A stretch of DNA of 64,000 nucleotides from Bog-473 sp049513455 (GTDB lineage: Bacteria; Actinomycetota; Acidimicrobiia; Acidimicrobiales; RAAP-2), in the NCBI GenBank assembly GCA_049513455.1, contig JBEKWB010000008.1, forward strand, positions 1-64,000. The letters run 5' to 3'. Of the stretch, positions 43,993 through 52,605 are shown one piece after another. How positions within the stretch are numbered: the stretch's first letter is position 1; each line of letters starts with the position of its first letter. The notes below the pieces were generated by a model. That model saw only the letters and a program-made list of their open reading frames with translations. It searched no databases and had not been told where the DNA came from. Both the position numbers and the translations under genes were made by a program.

Positions 43993-45135
43993 ATGGTCAA
44001 CACCACCCTCCACCAGGGCCCCCGCCCGGACGTCGTCTCCCGCCGGACCGATGCGCTCGTGGCCAGCGTGGCCCAGCACCATCGAGCGATCTCGGCTCAT
44101 CAGCGTCGGCTCCTGTCCGCCGTGGCGGAGCTCGATCGCCGCAAGGCCTGGCGGGTCGACGGTGCCACCACCATGGTCTCGTGGCTCGTACAGCGCTGCT
44201 CCGTCACCGCATCGACCGCCCGCGACTGGGTGACCGCCGCCGAGAAACTGGAGTCGCTCCCGAAGATCTCCGAGGCCCTGTCCCAGGGAAAGCTCTCGTT
44301 CGACCAGATCAAACCCCTTGTCCAGGTGGCCAAGCCCGACAGCGATGCCCGACTGGCCGAAGCAGCAACGAGGTGGTCCGCCAAGCAGGTGCGCGAACTT
44401 GCCGTCGCAGCGAATCGTCAGAGCGACGATCAGGCCGCCGGCAACTACTCACACCGGTTCCTCCGCTTCAACGACCACCGCCACTCGTTCTCGGGCACCC
44501 TTCCCGAGGACCAGTACGCCCGGGTCAAGGGAGCGCTCACCGCGCGGGCCGGCCGGAGGCCGAAAGGCACCACGACGTTCGAACAGCGGATGGCCGACTC
44601 CCTCGTCGAAGCCTGTGGCCAGAGCGCATCAGAGGGTCCCCCGTCCAAACGGACAATGGTTGTGGTCCACGCAGATCTCACCTACCTCGCCGGGGGGGGC
44701 GGTACCGCCGAGCTCGACGTGTTGGGCCCGCTCGCTCCTGAGGTGGTCCGCCGGCTGGCGTGTGACGCCAAAATCATCCTGTCGGCCGACAACGAGAAGG
44801 GCCACAGCATCCAGCAGGGTACCGCCGTGCGGAACCCCAGTCCGGCACAGCGGATCGAGATCCGGCGCCGGGACAAAGGCTGTCGCTTTCCCGGCTGCAC
44901 CTATACCGAATTCACCGACGTCCACCACGTGGTGCACTGGCTCAATGGCGGGCCCACGTCGATACCGAACCTCGTGACCCTGTGCGACCAGCACCACCGC
45001 TCGGTTCATGAGCTCGGTTGGAAGATGTCCGGCGACGCAAACGGGCTGCTCTCGTTTCGGAGCCCGACAGGACGCGTGACCACGTCGACGCCGTCTCCGA
45101 CCTTCATGCCAACGCGAGCCGGACCGCCTGGTTGA
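43993..45135 (+). CDS. HNH endonuclease with DUF222 domain (13E12 type)
   Basis: 380 residues. The N-terminal two thirds is a DUF222 helical domain (AHQRRLLSAVAELDRRKAW, ATTMVSWLVQRCSVTASTA, LSQGKLSFDQIKPLVQVA). The C-terminal HNH domain is complete: GCRFPGCTYTEFTDVHHVVHW with two Cys and the HH pair, NGGPTSIPNLVTLCDQHHRSVHE with the Asn, Cys and final His. A zinc-bound nuclease is expected; the biological role of this large family is unknown. ATG at 43993 chosen over earlier starts. Its 3' end overlaps menD tail to tail by 32 nt. A relative lies at the left edge. Confidence 0.88.
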   Translation: MVNTTLHQGPRPDVVSRRTDALVASVAQHHRAISAHQRRLLSAVAELDRRKAWRVDGATTMVSWLVQRCSVTASTARDWVTAAEKLESLPKISEALSQGKLSFDQIKPLVQVAKPDSDARLAEAATRWSAKQVRELAVAANRQSDDQAAGNYSHRFLRFNDHRHSFSGTLPEDQYARVKGALTARAGRRPKGTTTFEQRMADSLVEACGQSASEGPPSKRTMVVVHADLTYLAGGGGTAELDVLGPLAPEVVRRLACDAKIILSADNEKGHSIQQGTAVRNPSPAQRIEIRRRDKGCRFPGCTYTEFTDVHHVVHWLNGGPTSIPNLVTLCDQHHRSVHELGWKMSGDANGLLSFRSPTGRVTTSTPSPTFMPTRAGPPG

Positions 45136-46753
45136 TCGCCTCGTGCAGGGCGACGTTCTCCGCTCGACCCCGCAGTTTCACCCGGATGAGTGCCGGGGCA
45201 CGTGCAGATCCAGACGCAGCGAGGGCATCATCGAAATCCGCCACGGACGTGACGTCGCGCACCTCCAGCCCGAAGCCGCGAGCCACGTCACCGACGTCGG
45301 AACTCGGAGGGGTCCCGAAGAGCAGTTCGAACCGGTCGGGCTCGAGGGCCCCCGCCTGGGGCAAGAACGAAAAGATCCCCCCTCCCCCGTTGTCGAGCAC
45401 GATGAAGGTGCACGGGACGTCGGGCAGGTTGACCAGTCCCGACACGTCGTGCAAAAAGGCCAAATCCCCGAGAAGCGCGAACGTGCGCCGCCCTGATGCG
45501 GCGATCCCGAGGGCGGTCGAGACCACCCCGTCGATGCCGTTGGCACCCCGATTCGCCATCACCGCGGGGGCGACGGGCAGCGCCGGGCTGAACCATTCCA
45601 GGTCGCGCATCGGCATGGACGCCGACACCATGATCGTGCCCTCCACCGCCGCGGCGTGACGGGCCAGGGCGCGGGCGACTGAGGGCTCGCTCAACTCCCC
45701 GGGCAACGCACGCTCGATCACAGCCTGCGCCACCGATTCGTAGGACCGCCACGTCGACAGCCACTCGGGATCGGTCGGGACGGCAGATTCGAGCGCGGCG
45801 TCGATCCATTCATCCCCACCGACGTGATGGAACTCGCTGACGGCAGCCAAGGGGTCGGTCCATTGCCACCACGGATCGACGCAGACGACGCGCCCCCCAC
45901 CCGCCGCCACGTCGGACACGTACTCGCTCAGGACCTTTGAGAGCCACGGGGCACCGAGCTGGACCACGGTGTCGGGCAGCGGGGGCTTCGTGCGCAGAAT
46001 GGTGTCGGCGGCGGCGATCGTCCCGGGCAGGCGGCACCCTGATCGCGGATCGGCCAGGATCGGCCATCCAAGACGCTCGCCGAGGAGGAGGAGTCTGCCG
46101 GGGTTGCTGGTCGCATGGGCTCCCGCGATGATCAACCCCCGGCCGTCGAGGGGCGCGTCGAGTACGGCGACCCCGGGGTGGCGCCGGATGAGCGAAGGTC
46201 CGGGCCGGGCCGGTAACGGACCGGCGGAACCGATGAGCGGTTCGCGGAAGGCGAGGTTCAGATGGACCGGCCCGGGTCCGAGCGGCCCGTCCCGGGCCTC
46301 GGCGACGGCGCGGGCAGCCAGCGGGCGCCACGACGCTTCCTGCGACTCCTCCGGGACACCGGGATCGCAGGACCACCGGGTCGAGGTGGTGAAGAGCCGT
46401 ACCTGGTCGATGGTCTGTGACGCCCCCACATGATGGAGTTCGGGCGGGCGGTCCGCCGTGCACACAATGAGGGGCACCCGACCCTGATGCGCCTCGACCA
46501 CCGCCGGATGGAGCTCCGCGGCGGCGGTACCACTCGTGACGCACACGACGGTGGGCGCGCCGCTCGCCATGGAGAGGCCGATGGCGAAGAAACCGGCACT
46601 CCGCTCGTCCAGGCGGACGTGCACCCGGAGCCGGGCGGCCAGCGCGAGGGCCAACGGCGTCGAGCGGGAACCGGGGCACACGACCGCGTCGGTGACGCCA
46701 CCGTTGACCCACTCGTCGACCAGGGTGGCGGCGAAGGTGGCCTGTACGCTCAC
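45104..46753 (-). CDS. menD: 2-succinyl-5-enolpyruvyl-6-hydroxy-3-cyclohexene-1-carboxylate synthase
   Basis: 549 residues. A thiamine-diphosphate enzyme that joins 2-oxoglutarate to isochorismate, first committed step of menaquinone synthesis. Marks: CPGSRSTPLALALAARLRVHVRLDERSAGFFAIGL (key words CPGSRSTPLALAL and DERSAGFFA), TSGTAAAELHPAVVEAH, the active-site NRGANGIDGVVSTALG, and the ThDP motif LLGDLAFLHDVSGL...NGGGGIF. GTG start with GGAGGGG a short way upstream. Only 5 bases separate it from the divergent menH start. Confidence 0.95.
   Translation of the reverse strand: MSVQATFAATLVDEWVNGGVTDAVVCPGSRSTPLALALAARLRVHVRLDERSAGFFAIGLSMASGAPTVVCVTSGTAAAELHPAVVEAHQGRVPLIVCTADRPPELHHVGASQTIDQVRLFTTSTRWSCDPGVPEESQEASWRPLAARAVAEARDGPLGPGPVHLNLAFREPLIGSAGPLPARPGPSLIRRHPGVAVLDAPLDGRGLIIAGAHATSNPGRLLLLGERLGWPILADPRSGCRLPGTIAAADTILRTKPPLPDTVVQLGAPWLSKVLSEYVSDVAAGGGRVVCVDPWWQWTDPLAAVSEFHHVGGDEWIDAALESAVPTDPEWLSTWRSYESVAQAVIERALPGELSEPSVARALARHAAAVEGTIMVSASMPMRDLEWFSPALPVAPAVMANRGANGIDGVVSTALGIAASGRRTFALLGDLAFLHDVSGLVNLPDVPCTFIVLDNGGGGIFSFLPQAGALEPDRFELLFGTPPSSDVGDVARGFGLEVRDVTSVADFDDALAASGSARAPALIRVKLRGRAENVALHEAINQAVRLALA
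46745..46750 (+). promoter_or_regulatory. -10 element of menH
   Basis: TACGCT, 8 nt before the GTG at 46759. It lies within the first codons of the divergent menD. Confidence 0.5.
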
Positions 46754-46758
46754 CTGGC

Positions 46759-47523
46759 GTGCCCCTCCATGTCGAACGACGCGGCACCGGCCCGCCCTTG
46801 GTGCTGCTGCACGGCTTCACACAGACCGGGCGCCTCTGGGGCCCCTTCGGGGACATCCTGGCCAGGGACCACACCCTGATCGCCATCGACCTGCCCGGGC
46901 ACGCCGGCTCGGACGATGTGCGGGCCGACCTGTCGACGACGGCCACGCTGGTGCGCGACGCGGTGGTCACCAGCAGCGGCCCGGAGCCATGCGATCTTCT
47001 CGGCTACTCCCTCGGGGCGCGGGTGGCGCTCCACGTGGCCACCGGGACCGATCTGGAGATCCGCCGCCTGGTGGTGATCGGCGCCACCGGTGGCATCGAG
47101 GATCAGGCGGCCCGGGACCGACGGCGGCAGGCCGACGACGCCACCGCGGCGGCGCTCGAGGCTTCGGGCGACGTCGAGGCTTTCATCGAGCGCTGGGTCA
47201 GCGGACCGATGTTCTCCGGGCTGGCCGACGCGGCCCAGACGGCTGAACGGCGGCGCAACAGCGCGGCGGGACTCGCATCGAGCTTGCGGTTGGCCGGCAC
47301 CGGAACCCAGGAGCCGCTGTGGGACCGCATCCCCAAATTGGCTGTGCCGCTGCTGGCGCTGGCCGGCACCGACGACGCCCGCTTCAGCGCCCATGCCTTC
47401 CGCCTGGCCCGTACCGCCACCCAGGGTGTGGCGTCGCTCATCCCCGGTGGCGGGCATGCGGTGCACCTGGCACAGCCGGACGTGGTCGGGCGCCTCGTGG
47501 GTCATTGGCTGGCTACGGCCTGA
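46759..47523 (+). CDS. menH: 2-succinyl-6-hydroxy-2,4-cyclohexadiene-1-carboxylate synthase (MenH-type alpha/beta hydrolase)
   Basis: 254 residues. The alpha/beta-hydrolase core has the oxyanion segment LLHGFTQTGRLWGP, the nucleophile elbow LLGYSLGARVALH, an acidic residue in ALAGTDDARFS and the catalytic His in IPGGGHAVHLAQP. MenH removes pyruvate from the MenD product. The place next to menD and menA makes MenH the best call. GTG start, apparently leaderless. It overlaps the 3' end of menA on the other strand by 11 nt. Confidence 0.85.
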   Translation: MPLHVERRGTGPPLVLLHGFTQTGRLWGPFGDILARDHTLIAIDLPGHAGSDDVRADLSTTATLVRDAVVTSSGPEPCDLLGYSLGARVALHVATGTDLEIRRLVVIGATGGIEDQAARDRRRQADDATAAALEASGDVEAFIERWVSGPMFSGLADAAQTAERRRNSAAGLASSLRLAGTGTQEPLWDRIPKLAVPLLALAGTDDARFSAHAFRLARTATQGVASLIPGGGHAVHLAQPDVVGRLVGHWLATA

Positions 47524-48466
47524 CGAGGAGAAGCCCGATGGTGAGGAGCGCACCGACGGCCAACTGCAGCCGGGCCGTGGTAGCCAGCATCGGCAGGAGT
47601 GCTCTCCCGTTCTGATCGCTCAGGGCGAGCCGGGCCGGGACGACCGCCAGGGGTAGAGCGGCCAGGGCGATGAGCGCCCAGCCGCGGTAGTGCTGGAGTA
47701 CACAGAGTGATGCTCCCGTGGCCACCAGGGTGACGACGTAGAGATACCCCGCCCGGACCCGGCCGAGCCGCACGGCCACGGTCTTTTTGCCGGTCTCTTT
47801 GTCGGTCTCGACATCGCGCAGGTTGTTCGCCTGGAGGAGGGCCGCCGCGAGCAGTCCCACGGGCACGCCGGCCCAAAGGGCAAACGCCCAGGGAAAGACG
47901 TAGCCGTGGGAAAGCGGGACGTGTTGCACGTAGGCAGATCCAGCTGTTGCCACCAACCCGAAGAAGACGAACACGAGCGCCTCTCCCAGCCCCAGGTAGC
48001 CGTAGGGATGACGCCCTCCCGTATACGCCCAGCCGGCCAGGCCGCAGAGCAACCCGATCGGAATGAACCAGTAGGAGACACGGATAGCCAGGATCAGGCC
48101 GGCGATCCCGGAGACCCCGAAGGAGGCCAGTGCGGCCAACTTGACCTGGCGCACGGAGGCCAGCCTCCCGGCAACAAGACGTACCGGGCCGACACGCACC
48201 TCGTCGGTGCCACGCACCCCGTCGGCGTAGTCGTTGACATAGTTGGTGCCGATTTGCAGAGCGAGGGCGACCACGAGCGCCAGGATCGCATTGACCGGAG
48301 AGAACGAGTGCTGCGTGTCGCGGTAGCCGCTGGTGAGACTTACAGCAGAAAAGGAGTGTCGGGTGGCGACATACCCCGCCGCGGTCCCCACCACGACCGG
48401 CACCACGGCCGCCGGAAGTGTCCGTGGGCGCGCGCCAGCAACCCACAGCTTCAGCGGGGTCTTCAC
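47513..48466 (-). CDS. menA: 1,4-dihydroxy-2-naphthoate polyprenyltransferase
   Basis: 317 residues, UbiA-type integral membrane prenyltransferase with eight or so hydrophobic helices. The two Asp-rich Mg-binding motifs are NYVNDYADGVRGTDE and DVETDKETGKKTVAVRLG. It attaches the polyprenyl tail to DHNA. Begins LKLWVAGARPRTLPAAVVPV, as usual. The insert GYVATRHSF...GYRDTQHSF repeats itself loosely around residues 31-55. The GTG overlaps the menB stop by 4 nt. Confidence 0.93.
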   Translation of the reverse strand: MKTPLKLWVAGARPRTLPAAVVPVVVGTAAGYVATRHSFSAVSLTSGYRDTQHSFSPVNAILALVVALALQIGTNYVNDYADGVRGTDEVRVGPVRLVAGRLASVRQVKLAALASFGVSGIAGLILAIRVSYWFIPIGLLCGLAGWAYTGGRHPYGYLGLGEALVFVFFGLVATAGSAYVQHVPLSHGYVFPWAFALWAGVPVGLLAAALLQANNLRDVETDKETGKKTVAVRLGRVRAGYLYVVTLVATGASLCVLQHYRGWALIALAALPLAVVPARLALSDQNGRALLPMLATTARLQLAVGALLTIGLLLVRP

Positions 48467-49353
48467 GGGCGCCGCGGATATTTGGAGAAGTCGGGGCTCC
48501 GGTGTTCGACAAACGCGTTGCGGCCCTCCTGCCCTTCTTCGGTCATGTAGAAGAGCATGGTGGCGTCACCGGCCAACTGCTGGACGCCGGCCAACCCGTC
48601 GTCGGCCGCGTTCATGCCCGCCTTGATCATCCGCAAGGCGATGGGAGAGAGGCTCAGGATCTGGCGGCACCAGGCCACCGTCTCTCTCTCGAGGTCGTCC
48701 AGGGGGACCACGGTGTTGACCAGCCCCCATTCGAGAGCTTGCGCGGCGTCGTACTGGCGGCAGAGGAACCACACCTCTTTGGCCCGCTTCAGCCCGATGG
48801 TCCGGGCCAGAAGGGACGAGCCGTATCCCCCGTCGAAGCTCCCCACCTTGGGCCCGGTCTGGCCGAAGCGGGCATTGTCGGCTGCGATGGAGAGATCGCA
48901 CACGAGGTGCAGGATGTGGCCGCCGCCGATGGCGTAGCCGGCGATCATGGCAATGATCGGCTTGGGGATCCGCCGCATGAGGATCTGCAGGTCGAGCACG
49001 TTGAGCCGGCCGATGCCGCGCTCGGCCACGCTGTCGTCGCCCATGTAGCCGTCGTCGCCCCGGATCTTCTGGTCCCCGCCTGAGCAAAAGGCGTCGGGGC
49101 CCTCGCCGCACAGGATGATGACGCCGACATCGGGGTTGTCCCGCGCCAGGGTGAACGCCTCGGTCAACTCGAACAGCGTCTGCGGGCGAAACGCGTTCCG
49201 GCGTTCGGGCCGGCAGATGGTCAGCTTGGCGATCCCGTCGCCCACCTCATAGCGAATGTCGGTGAAGGACCCCGATGCCTCCCACTTGGGTGCCTCCAGG
49301 GGGCGGAGATCGTCGAGCGGATCATGGGGACTGCCGGTGACCACGGTGTGCAC
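48463..49353 (-). CDS. menB: 1,4-dihydroxy-2-naphthoyl-CoA synthase
   Basis: 296 residues of the crotonase fold. It closes the second ring from o-succinylbenzoyl-CoA. MenB-specific lines: RPERRNAFRPQT, FCSGGDQKIRGDDGY, AMIAGYAIGGGHILHLVCDL, GQTGPKVGSFDGGYGSS and a C-terminal EGRNAFVEHRSPDFSKYPR. GTG start, 21 bases from the divergent menE start; a shared symmetric -10 lies between. Confidence 0.96.
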   Translation of the reverse strand: MHTVVTGSPHDPLDDLRPLEAPKWEASGSFTDIRYEVGDGIAKLTICRPERRNAFRPQTLFELTEAFTLARDNPDVGVIILCGEGPDAFCSGGDQKIRGDDGYMGDDSVAERGIGRLNVLDLQILMRRIPKPIIAMIAGYAIGGGHILHLVCDLSIAADNARFGQTGPKVGSFDGGYGSSLLARTIGLKRAKEVWFLCRQYDAAQALEWGLVNTVVPLDDLERETVAWCRQILSLSPIALRMIKAGMNAADDGLAGVQQLAGDATMLFYMTEEGQEGRNAFVEHRSPDFSKYPRRP

Positions 49354-49360
49354 GGCGCCC

Positions 49361-49367
49361 TACGCTA
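49361..49367. promoter_or_regulatory. Symmetric bidirectional -10 between menB and menE
   Basis: TACGCTA gives TACGCT toward menE (+) and TAGCGT toward menB (-). On each strand exactly 8 nt separate the hexamer from the GTG start codon. Two leaderless transcripts would run from one overlapping element. Confidence 0.55.
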
Positions 49368-49374
49368 CCGGCCA

Positions 49375-50583
49375 GTGCCTGAACTCGTCGCACTCGACCT
49401 TCCCGGGGGAGCCGGTTTCGTCGACACCCTGCGCGCCGTCTGGGACACGGGCGACGCCGCCGCGCCGCTCGACCCCCGCCTGCCCCGCGCCGCCCGAGAC
49501 GCCGTTCTGGCCGCCCTCCGCCCGTCCCGGGTGGTCGCGTCGGACGGCGAGCACCACGTCATGGCGGGCGGTCTCCCGGTCGAAGAGGGCGATGCGGTCG
49601 TCGTGGCGACCAGTGGGTCATCGGGCCAGCCCAAAGGGGTCGTGCTGACGCATGACGCCCTCCGGGCATCCGCCCTGGCCACCTCGGATCGACTGGGCAT
49701 CGATCCGGCTCGACACGCCTGGCTGGCCTGCCTTCCCCTCGCCCACGTGGGCGGCCTGTCGGTGGTGACCCGGGCGCTGTTGACCGGCACTCCCCTCACG
49801 GCTCTGCCCGGCTTCGACGCCGACGTGGTCGAGGCGCTCGGTCGTGCCGGGAGGGCGACGCACGTGTCGCTGGTGCCCGCGGCGCTCCGCCGTCTCGACC
49901 CCGCGCTCTTCACCAGAATCCTGTTGGGGGGCAGCCGGCCCCCGGGCGACCTGCCCCCCAACGTGGTGGTCACCTACGGGATGACGGAAACGGGGTCCGG
50001 AGTCGTCTACGACGGGTATCCGCTGGACGACGTGGAGGTCGCCATCGCCCATTTCGACGACGCCGATGACGGCGATGACGGCAGTTGGAGCGGCGGCGGC
50101 GGAACCGGCCACACCGACGGCGACGCCGGAACGAGCGGCGAGATCCTCCTGCGGGCCCCCATGCTCCTGCGTTGCTACCGCGACGGGTCGACAGGGCGCG
50201 TGCTCGGTCCCGATGGTACGAAGACCTGGTTCGCCACCGGTGACGCCGGTTACATCAACGCGCTCGGCACGCTGTCGGTCACCGGGCGGATGGCGGAGAT
50301 GATCACCACGGGAGGCGAGAAGGTCTGGCCCGACGAAGTCGAGCGCGTCATGTCAGCTCATCGCGATGTGGCCGAGGTGGCCGTGTGGAAGCGCCCGGAC
50401 CCCGAGTGGGGTGAGCGGGTCGTGGCATGGGTCGTGCCCGCCGACGTACTGCCGAAGGCGGAGGAGCTGAAGGAGCTCGTCGCCGGCACGATCGCCCCCT
50501 GGGCGGCACCCAAAGAGATCGTCTTCACGACCGAGCTGCCCCGGACTCCGTCGGGCAAGGTCAAGCGGAGCGAACTGGAGTGA
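49375..50583 (+). CDS. menE: o-Succinylbenzoate-CoA ligase
   Basis: 402 residues of the adenylate-forming family. The P-loop-like motif is ATSGSSGQPKGVVLTH, then VTYGMTETGSG, the hinge region TGDAGYINALGTLSVTGRM and the catalytic Lys in PRTPSGKVKR. Short for the family (usual about 450 or more), as in other actinobacterial MenE. An Asp/Gly-rich insert near residue 230 (DDADDGDDGSW) is unlike relatives I know. It activates o-succinylbenzoate for MenB. GTG start by position of the -10 element. Confidence 0.9.
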   Translation: MPELVALDLPGGAGFVDTLRAVWDTGDAAAPLDPRLPRAARDAVLAALRPSRVVASDGEHHVMAGGLPVEEGDAVVVATSGSSGQPKGVVLTHDALRASALATSDRLGIDPARHAWLACLPLAHVGGLSVVTRALLTGTPLTALPGFDADVVEALGRAGRATHVSLVPAALRRLDPALFTRILLGGSRPPGDLPPNVVVTYGMTETGSGVVYDGYPLDDVEVAIAHFDDADDGDDGSWSGGGGTGHTDGDAGTSGEILLRAPMLLRCYRDGSTGRVLGPDGTKTWFATGDAGYINALGTLSVTGRMAEMITTGGEKVWPDEVERVMSAHRDVAEVAVWKRPDPEWGERVVAWVVPADVLPKAEELKELVAGTIAPWAAPKEIVFTTELPRTPSGKVKRSELE

Positions 50584-50612
50584 GGCAGATCGACCGTGGC
50601 GGCGGCGGTTGA

Positions 50613-50912
50613 TCAGGCCGCGGCTCCTTCGGCCAGTTCTTCGAGTAGGGAGCGGAGCTCGCGGCCCATCTCTCGGGGGTTGCCGGACAGTTCGCCGACC
50701 TCCTCGCCCTCGGCGTCGAGTGCGTCGCCGGGCGCAAAGAACGACACCCGGAGGCCCCGGCCACCGGGCACGGCCATGACGACCCACGGCTCCCCGATCC
50801 GGCCCGACTCCCGGGTGGCCATCACAGCCGGCGACGTGGCCAAAACGCTCACCGTCCACGAATGCGTCTCCGCGGCCCGGGCGATGCGAGAGAGCTCGGC
50901 GGGTGAGCTCAT
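50613..50912 (-). CDS. Small unknown protein
   Basis: 99 residues: SSPAELSRIARAAETHSWTV, then a beta-rich segment VMATRESGRIGEPWVVMAVPGGRGLRVSFFAP, and an acidic helical end REMGRELRSLLEELAEG. No family recognised. The longer open frame to 51203 reads into the sigma factor gene in another frame and was not accepted. The nearest -10-like hexamer is a TACGGT around 35 nt upstream. It lies between menE (convergent, 29 bases) and the sigma factor gene. Confidence 0.55.
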   Translation of the reverse strand: MSSPAELSRIARAAETHSWTVSVLATSPAVMATRESGRIGEPWVVMAVPGGRGLRVSFFAPGDALDAEGEEVGELSGNPREMGRELRSLLEELAEGAAA

Positions 50913-51015
50913 GACTGGAGAGGGTTCGTTGGCACCGGCTCTACCGTAGGTCGCCCGGAGCCGCCCCCGGCTCATACCCGTTCGCCTCAGCAGGGATGGC
51001 CCCGCCCTGGTCTGC

Positions 51016-51972
51016 TCATCGCCATGGGGCCGCTCGGCCCGACGCGCCCTGTCGGCCGAGCTCCTCGTCGTGGAGTCCCTGCCCGCGCTGACGCGCCTGG
51101 TCGAGCTCACGGTTGAGGCGCGCCAGCTTGTCGGGATTCGACACCGTGCGGACGGCCACGATCTTTCGCTCGCGTATGTCGAGGACCAGCGCCACTTCCA
51201 CACGGGCGTCCTCCACGAACACCAGGGCGGGCTGTCCGTTCAGCGTGACCTCCTGCGGAACGCCGCGCACCTTCTTGGCGACGTTGAGCAAGAAGCGGGA
51301 GGACCGGTGGGCGCCGATGACAGGACGCATGGCGGCACGCACCTTGCCACCTCCGTCGCTCCACACCACCACATCGTCGGCCAACAGCTCCAACAGGCCG
51401 TCCAGGTTGCCACTGCCGCAAGCCACCAGGAACTCCCTGGTCAGCTCCTGGCCGAGCCGGGGGTCGGCGTCGAAGCGCTGGCGGCGTTCATCGATGTGGT
51501 GCCGGGCTCGTGACGCCAGCTGCCGGCAGCCGGTGGCGGAGCGGCCAATGGACCGGGCCACCTCGTCGAAGGGGTAGCCGAAGACGTCGTGCAACAAGAA
51601 CGCCGCCCGTTCCGGCGGGGTGAGCTCCTCGAGGAGGACCAGGAAGGCCATGGTCAGTGAATCTGCCTGCTCCACGGCAGACGGTTGGTCGGTCATGATC
51701 GGCTCGGGCAACCACGGGCCGGTGTAGGAGACCCGTCGCACCAGGGCCGAGGAGAGATGATCGAGGCACAGACGGGTCACGATCGTCACCAGGTAGGCGC
51801 GCACCGACTCCACCTGGCGGTCCGACCGTCGTACCCACCTGAGATACGCCTCTTGGACCATGTCCTCGGCGTCGGTGGCACTCCCCAACATCCGGTAGGC
51901 GATGCCGAAGAGCAGGCCCCGCCACTCCTCGAAGGAGGAGGTGTCGGCGTCAGCGGACGGGCGCGGCACCAT
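51016..51972 (-). CDS. ECF41-type RNA polymerase sigma factor with SnoaL-like C-terminal extension
   Basis: 318 residues. Region 2 (FEEWRGLLFGIAYRMLGSATDAEDMVQEAYLRW in part: YRMLGSATDAEDMVQEAYLR) and region 4 (LTPPERAAFLLHDVFGYPFD, then ARSIGRSATGCRQLASRAR) are followed by an NTF2/SnoaL-like domain. The three hallmarks of ECF41 are present: WLPEP at 87-91 in the linker, DGGGK at 206-210 and NPDKL at 279-283. In ECF41 the extension replaces a classical anti-sigma factor and sets activity. It overlaps the COE gene in front by 23 nt; the ATG at 51972 is chosen. A matching ECF41 promoter precedes that gene, so the pair is probably autoregulated. Confidence 0.92.
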   Translation of the reverse strand: MVPRPSADADTSSFEEWRGLLFGIAYRMLGSATDAEDMVQEAYLRWVRRSDRQVESVRAYLVTIVTRLCLDHLSSALVRRVSYTGPWLPEPIMTDQPSAVEQADSLTMAFLVLLEELTPPERAAFLLHDVFGYPFDEVARSIGRSATGCRQLASRARHHIDERRQRFDADPRLGQELTREFLVACGSGNLDGLLELLADDVVVWSDGGGKVRAAMRPVIGAHRSSRFLLNVAKKVRGVPQEVTLNGQPALVFVEDARVEVALVLDIRERKIVAVRTVSNPDKLARLNRELDQARQRGQGLHDEELGRQGASGRAAPWR

Positions 51973-52537
51973 CGGCGTCGGCGAGCATCGGGACTTCGCA
52001 CTTCTCGGCAAAGCCCTGGCTCCGCAGTCCGAGGCCCGCATTGAACCGCGAGCGGAAATTCTCCAAGGCGACCCACGCCGCCAGTTCGACGATTTCGGCG
52101 TCGCTGAAGTACCTGTGCAACCGCCCTGCGCAGTCCCCGGGCACCTCGGCCGGGGTCATGGTGGCGGCTTCCGCGTACTCGAGGACCGCGCGCTCCCGTT
52201 CATCGAAAAGGGGGCTCTCGCGCCACACCGGCACCGCCCGGACCTTGAGGGGGTCGATGCCCTCGTGCATGCCCTCGTAGTAGCCGTAGTCGATGCACCA
52301 GGTGCACCCGATCCGGCCTGCAACGACCTGTGTGGCCAACCAGCGCAGCCCCGGGTCGAGCTTTCCCCAACCCTTCCCGACCGCCGTCTCGAGGACACCC
52401 ATGGCCACCAGCACCCCGGAGTGGTGGGACGCCGCGGCCGCTGGATCCACCGCCTGGCCGAACCTCCTCTTGGCGTAGCCGCGAGCCAAGCGGGGGATGA
52501 TGCCCTTCCTGTCGTTTTGCAATGGAACTATTGCCAT
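51950..52537 (-). CDS. Carboxymuconolactone decarboxylase/AhpD-like protein, COE partner of the ECF41 sigma factor
   Basis: 195 residues. An AhpD-like domain with the CxxC active site GCTWCIDYG (C78, C81) and ESPLFDERERAVLEYAEA. ECF41 sigma factors are typically encoded beside a carboxymuconolactone decarboxylase, oxidoreductase or epimerase (COE), often their only direct target; this is such a pair. A thiol-peroxidase-like role is inferred from the CxxC. The ATG at 52537 follows GGCGGTGG and lies about 18 nt after the predicted start point. Confidence 0.88.
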   Translation of the reverse strand: MAIVPLQNDRKGIIPRLARGYAKRRFGQAVDPAAAASHHSGVLVAMGVLETAVGKGWGKLDPGLRWLATQVVAGRIGCTWCIDYGYYEGMHEGIDPLKVRAVPVWRESPLFDERERAVLEYAEAATMTPAEVPGDCAGRLHRYFSDAEIVELAAWVALENFRSRFNAGLGLRSQGFAEKCEVPMLADADGAAPVR

Positions 52538-52563
52538 GGTCCACCGCCTTTCGTCATGAACCA

Positions 52564-52590
52564 GACGAAACGACCCCGCGAAGTGTGACA
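52564..52590 (-). promoter_or_regulatory. ECF41-type promoter
   Basis: On the minus strand TGTCACA (52590-52584), 16-nt spacer, CGTC (52567-52564). Both elements match the described ECF41 consensus exactly. It drives the COE gene and the sigma factor behind it. Confidence 0.85.
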
Positions 52591-52605
52591 GCTCGGCCGC
52601 ACCGC

